From assembly GCA_035429725.1 (NCBI GenBank), contig DAOMFI010000025.1, forward strand, positions 1-29,796: a stretch of DNA of 29,796 nt, written 5' to 3'. The notes beneath the pieces were generated by a model. The model ran no database searches. It worked only from the letters and a program-made list of their open reading frames with translations, and had not been told where the DNA came from. The stretch's first letter is position 1. Every line of letters begins with the position of its first letter. The translations under genes and the position numbers were made by a program. Shown here in pieces: positions 28,201 through 29,796 of this stretch. The DNA is from JALORV01 sp035429725. Its GTDB lineage: Bacteria > Pseudomonadota > Gammaproteobacteria > Burkholderiales > Burkholderiaceae_F.

Positions 28201-28355
28201 CCGTGTTCTGGGGCCCGATGGCTTTCGCGATCATGGGCGGATTGTTGATCGCGACGGTGCTGACGCTGGTCTTCCTGCCGACCGTGTACGTGACGATCTT
28301 CCGTGCGAAACCCGGTGATCCGGTGACGCCGGTGACGCAACCGGCGACGGGCTGA
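25281..28355 (+). CDS. RND efflux transporter permease (AcrB/HAE1-like), pump 2
   Basis: A 1024-residue proton-driven exporter starting at GTG 25281, overlapping the adaptor stop by 4 bases. The proton-relay aspartates are D403-D404 in TLLVDDAMTTVD, and the TM10 lysine equivalent to AcrB K940 is present as K923 in GMVAKNAVILIVQ. The N-terminal block EDPVFTFRTMVVFAAWPGA and the following WYQVRKN, FNDDFGD and LGAQDERIFIE segments parallel the pump 1 permease, so the two arose by duplication or belong to one subfamily. No outer-membrane factor gene follows. The substrate cannot be inferred. Confidence 0.94.
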   Translation: MIGPNLSEWAINRRSLVIFLMLAAVIAGTLSFLRLGRAEDPVFTFRTMVVFAAWPGASQEETQLQVTERIERKLQETRHLRHIRSYTVPGFTTIFVDLLGSTPPEVVPDIWYQVRKNIGDIRLTLPQGVIGPGFNDDFGDTFGIIYGFTADGFTERELRDYVEAARSRLLLVPDVSKVEVLGAQDERIFIEFSTERLAGLGLDFPTLLATLQQQNIVRPAGVIETATERITLRVSGSFGNEADIEGVNFSVDGRMVRLGDIAKVRRGFVDPPQPKFRVNGTSAIGLAIAMRDGGDILALGKNITAAMAEIRSELPHGIETTLVADQAVTVDTAIGEFMTSLWQAILIILACSFVALGVRPGAVVALAIPLTLAIVFSVMEITGIDLQRISLGALIIALTLLVDDAMTTVDAMLRRLAAGDSKSKAATFAYSTLAAPMLAGTLITIAGFVPIGFAKSSAGEYTFSIFAVVGIALIVSWFVAVIFAPVIGMAILKPPKAGAGEAKPSKLLAGYSRFLEFAMKANWLTIAVTIGIFVASIYLLRHVPSQFFPASDRPELVVDLTLRQNASIFATEEAVERLEKVLKDDKDIDHWSSYVGRGAIRFILTLNVQLQNPFFGQLVIVAKDIEARDRLHAKLEKLLAEDFPELVSRVAPLELGPPVGWPVQYRVTGPDKEEVTRIAKDLAQVVASDAGARHVNFDWIEPSRKLRIIIDQDQARQLGVSSRSIASVLNATVAGSTVTQVRDSIYLIDVVARADEQERASIATLRSMQVPIPGGRTVPLTQFASFEYDQEYPLVWRRNRVPTLTVLADVVPGALPDDVVARLAPKIKEFDSKLARPYKVETGGAAEESAESSASVFAVVPLMMMLMLTVLMFILQSFRRLGAVLVLLPMALIGVVLALLLFNRPLGFVAILGVLSLLGMVAKNAVILIVQIETDRAEGRNIWNAVVAAATSRLRPMALTALSTILGMIPIAPTVFWGPMAFAIMGGLLIATVLTLVFLPTVYVTIFRAKPGDPVTPVTQPATG

Positions 28356-28373
28356 CAACGCAGGCAGCCCGCG

Positions 28374-28979
28374 ATGTCTGCCGCCGACACGCCAGCGGGC
28401 GAACGGACGCGTGAGTTGCCGCGCAGCGGCGCCGTCGTGCGGCTCGACCTGCACCTCGCGGAACTGCGCCAGCTCTTCAACTCGATGGACGCGGCGCCCT
28501 TCCGCGAGCGCGACCTCGATCCGGCTGCCGAGAAGTTCATCGTCGAGTGGGCGGGCGAGGTGCGCCCGGACGCGGCGCTCGCGCTGACAGTGCATCTGTC
28601 GAGGGTAGCGGCTGTGGACGGCGAGCTCTCCATCCTTCGCGATGCGGTCCGTGACTACTTTGCCCACGCCGCCGCGGCGGCAAGGCGCCGGTTGAAGCAA
28701 CTGTTCCGTACCGGTCGCTGGAACCTCGTGGTCGGAATCGCCTTCGTGGCGCTCGCCATTTACGTCAGCGATCTGGTCGGAGGTCTGGTCGGGCGCTATC
28801 AGTACGGGCGCCTGATCGAGGACAGCATCGCGATCGGTGCCTGGGTCGCGCTGTGGCGACCGGTCGAAATCTTCCTGTATGACTGGTGGCCGATTCGCGC
28901 CGAGGCGCGACTCTACGACCGGCTGAGTGCCATGCAGGTCGACATCGTGAACGGCACGCACACGCGGGCGGTCGCATGA
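28374..28979 (+). CDS. Conserved membrane protein of unknown function with two helices and a WWPI motif
   Basis: A 201-residue protein that I recognise as a conserved family but cannot name. Residues 1-115 are soluble, with RLDLHLAELRQLFNSMDAAP and FRERDLDPAAEKFIVEWA as the most family-like blocks, followed by a basic stretch RRRLKQLFRTGR. Two hydrophobic helices follow at about 117-140 and 150-170, and the second runs into RPVEIFLYDWWPIRAEARLYDRL at the C-terminus. The positive stretch before TM1 and the basic tail after TM2 suggest both termini are cytoplasmic. It starts 18 bp after the pump 2 permease and ends 37 bp before mrpE, so it may belong with either. Confidence 0.75.
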   Translation: MSAADTPAGERTRELPRSGAVVRLDLHLAELRQLFNSMDAAPFRERDLDPAAEKFIVEWAGEVRPDAALALTVHLSRVAAVDGELSILRDAVRDYFAHAAAAARRRLKQLFRTGRWNLVVGIAFVALAIYVSDLVGGLVGRYQYGRLIEDSIAIGAWVALWRPVEIFLYDWWPIRAEARLYDRLSAMQVDIVNGTHTRAVA

Positions 28980-29016
28980 CGGCTTCCCCTTTGTTTGAAA
29001 TCGACACCACTGGCCG

Positions 29017-29577
29017 ATGGCAGCGCACGTGAGACCGGTTCCTGCAGGTCGGTTACCGCTGGGCGCATGGCTGGTGCGCGGCCTCGGCTACCTGGCGCTG
29101 TGGATCGTGCTGATGGGGTGGGCACCCGACCAGTTGCTGTTCGGTGCGGTGACGGCCGCCGTGGCCGCGTGGATCAGCCTGAAGCTGCTGCCGGCCGGGA
29201 CGCTGCGCCTGCGTCCCCTGCACCTTCTTGCACTGCTGCCGCGCTTTCTGTGGCAATCGGTCGTGGCGGGCGTCGATGTCGCACGGCGCGCCTTCGATCC
29301 GCGACTGCCTCTGGCGCCCGGCTTCATCGTCTATCGCCCGCGGCTAGCGCCGGGGATGGCGCGTACGGCTTTCACGTCCTATTCCAGCCTGCTGCCCGGC
29401 ACCGTGCCCTGCGGCGAAGTCGATGGAGGCGTCGTGTATCACTGCCTCGATACCGGCCAGCCGATCGTCGAACAACTCGGCATCGAGGAGGCGAGGCTGG
29501 CGCAGGCGATCGTGCCGGGCGATTCCGATATTGACGGTGCAGCCGGGCGCAAGACCACGGACACCGACGATGTCTGA
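29017..29577 (+). CDS. mrpE: Na+/H+ antiporter subunit E (MrpE/MnhE/PhaE)
   Basis: A 186-residue membrane subunit of the multisubunit Mrp-type monovalent cation/proton antiporter. Hydrophobic helices occur near residues 20-35 and 42-60. The family segment LLPRFLWQSVVAGVDVARRAFDPRLPLAPGFIVY is followed by the soluble part with SLLPGTVPCG and the Asp/Gly-rich VDGGVVYHCLDTG. The C-terminal tail is longer and more polar than in short homologues. The start is ATG 29017; a GTG at 29029 is possible, and neither has a good Shine-Dalgarno. It overlaps mrpF by 8 bases. No mrpA, B, C or D lies upstream, so the cluster begins with E here. Confidence 0.88.
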   Translation: MAAHVRPVPAGRLPLGAWLVRGLGYLALWIVLMGWAPDQLLFGAVTAAVAAWISLKLLPAGTLRLRPLHLLALLPRFLWQSVVAGVDVARRAFDPRLPLAPGFIVYRPRLAPGMARTAFTSYSSLLPGTVPCGEVDGGVVYHCLDTGQPIVEQLGIEEARLAQAIVPGDSDIDGAAGRKTTDTDDV

Positions 29578-29796
29578 GTTCCTGCTCGCCAGTGCCGTGG
29601 TTGTCCTCGTAACCGTTGCAGCCGGGCTCGCGCGCGTGCTGCACGGACCGGGCGATGCCGAGCGCATCATGGCCGCGCAACTGCTCGGCACGGGTGGCGT
29701 CGCGGCGCTGCTGCTGTTCGGCGCAGCTTCCGGCAGCGGCAGCGCAGTGGATCTCGCACTGACACTGGCGCTGCTGGCCGCGTTCGCAGCGATCGC
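29570..29796 (+). CDS. mrpF: Na+/H+ antiporter subunit F (MrpF/MnhF), truncated by the window end
   Basis: The ATG at 29570 opens a frame that reads to the right edge (75 full codons). The translation starts MSEFLLASAVVVLVTVAAG and contains the MrpF signature ARVLHGPGDAERIMAAQLLGTGGVAALLLF, then a third hydrophobic helix. MrpF is a small three-helix subunit of the Mrp antiporter, usually about 85-95 residues, so most of it is present. Overlap with mrpE indicates coupled translation. An mrpG gene would be expected next, outside the window. Confidence 0.85.
   Translation, partial: MSEFLLASAVVVLVTVAAGLARVLHGPGDAERIMAAQLLGTGGVAALLLFGAASGSGSAVDLALTLALLAAFAAI

Noticed and set aside
24966..28961. 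A 1331-codon open frame on the minus strand across the whole pump 2 permease
   Set aside because: Its translation is dominated by His, Arg, Asp and Gln with no domain or hydrophobic pattern, which is the usual antisense reading of a GC-rich membrane-protein gene. The plus strand encodes a complete RND permease.

Overview
The window is a gene-dense, high-GC bacterial chromosome segment. It has no rRNA, tRNA, CRISPR array, insertion sequence or prophage that I could recognise. Almost every base is in a housekeeping or envelope gene, and the genes look intact. The order Mth938-like / bcp / phoH2 divergent from alaC-hom-thrC-(mobB)-moeA-moaD-moaE, with clpB further on, matches an order I recall from Betaproteobacteria (Burkholderia/Ralstonia relatives). 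With the GC content and the presence of TamA/TamB, this suggests a betaproteobacterium; that assignment is inference from synteny and was not checked by a search.

Layout. 1-2519 (minus): an operon of an Mth938-like protein, a Bcp/PrxQ peroxiredoxin and a PIN-PhoH ATPase, with a perfect TATAAT upstream. 2693-6707 (plus): alanine transaminase, homoserine dehydrogenase and threonine synthase. 6774-9667 (plus): tightly packed molybdenum-cofactor genes mobB-moeA-moaD-moaE, ending in an overlapping fluoride channel gene crcB. 9699-14032 (plus): a promoter with overlapping palindromes, then a lipoprotein adaptor and an RND permease (pump 1). 14045-19776 (minus): tamA-tamB, the outer-membrane/periplasm-spanning assembly pair. 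19888-22538 (plus): clpB behind a good sigma-32 type heat-shock promoter. 22575-23846 (minus): a patatin-like phospholipase lipoprotein. 23943-28355 (plus): promoter, palindrome and a second adaptor-permease pair (pump 2), a paralogue of pump 1. 28374-28979: a conserved two-helix membrane protein of unknown function. 29017-end: mrpE and the start of mrpF of an Mrp/Mnh-type cation/proton antiporter cluster.

Functionally the first 9 kb is amino-acid and cofactor metabolism. The rest is mostly envelope work: efflux, outer-membrane assembly, lipid hydrolysis and ion homeostasis. I found no convincing undescribed multi-gene system. The most useful leads are the two different operator-like palindromes in front of the two RND pumps, which have no regulator gene beside them; the probable insertion of a crcB-pump-tamBA block between moaE and clpB; and the uncharacterised membrane protein next to the mrp genes.
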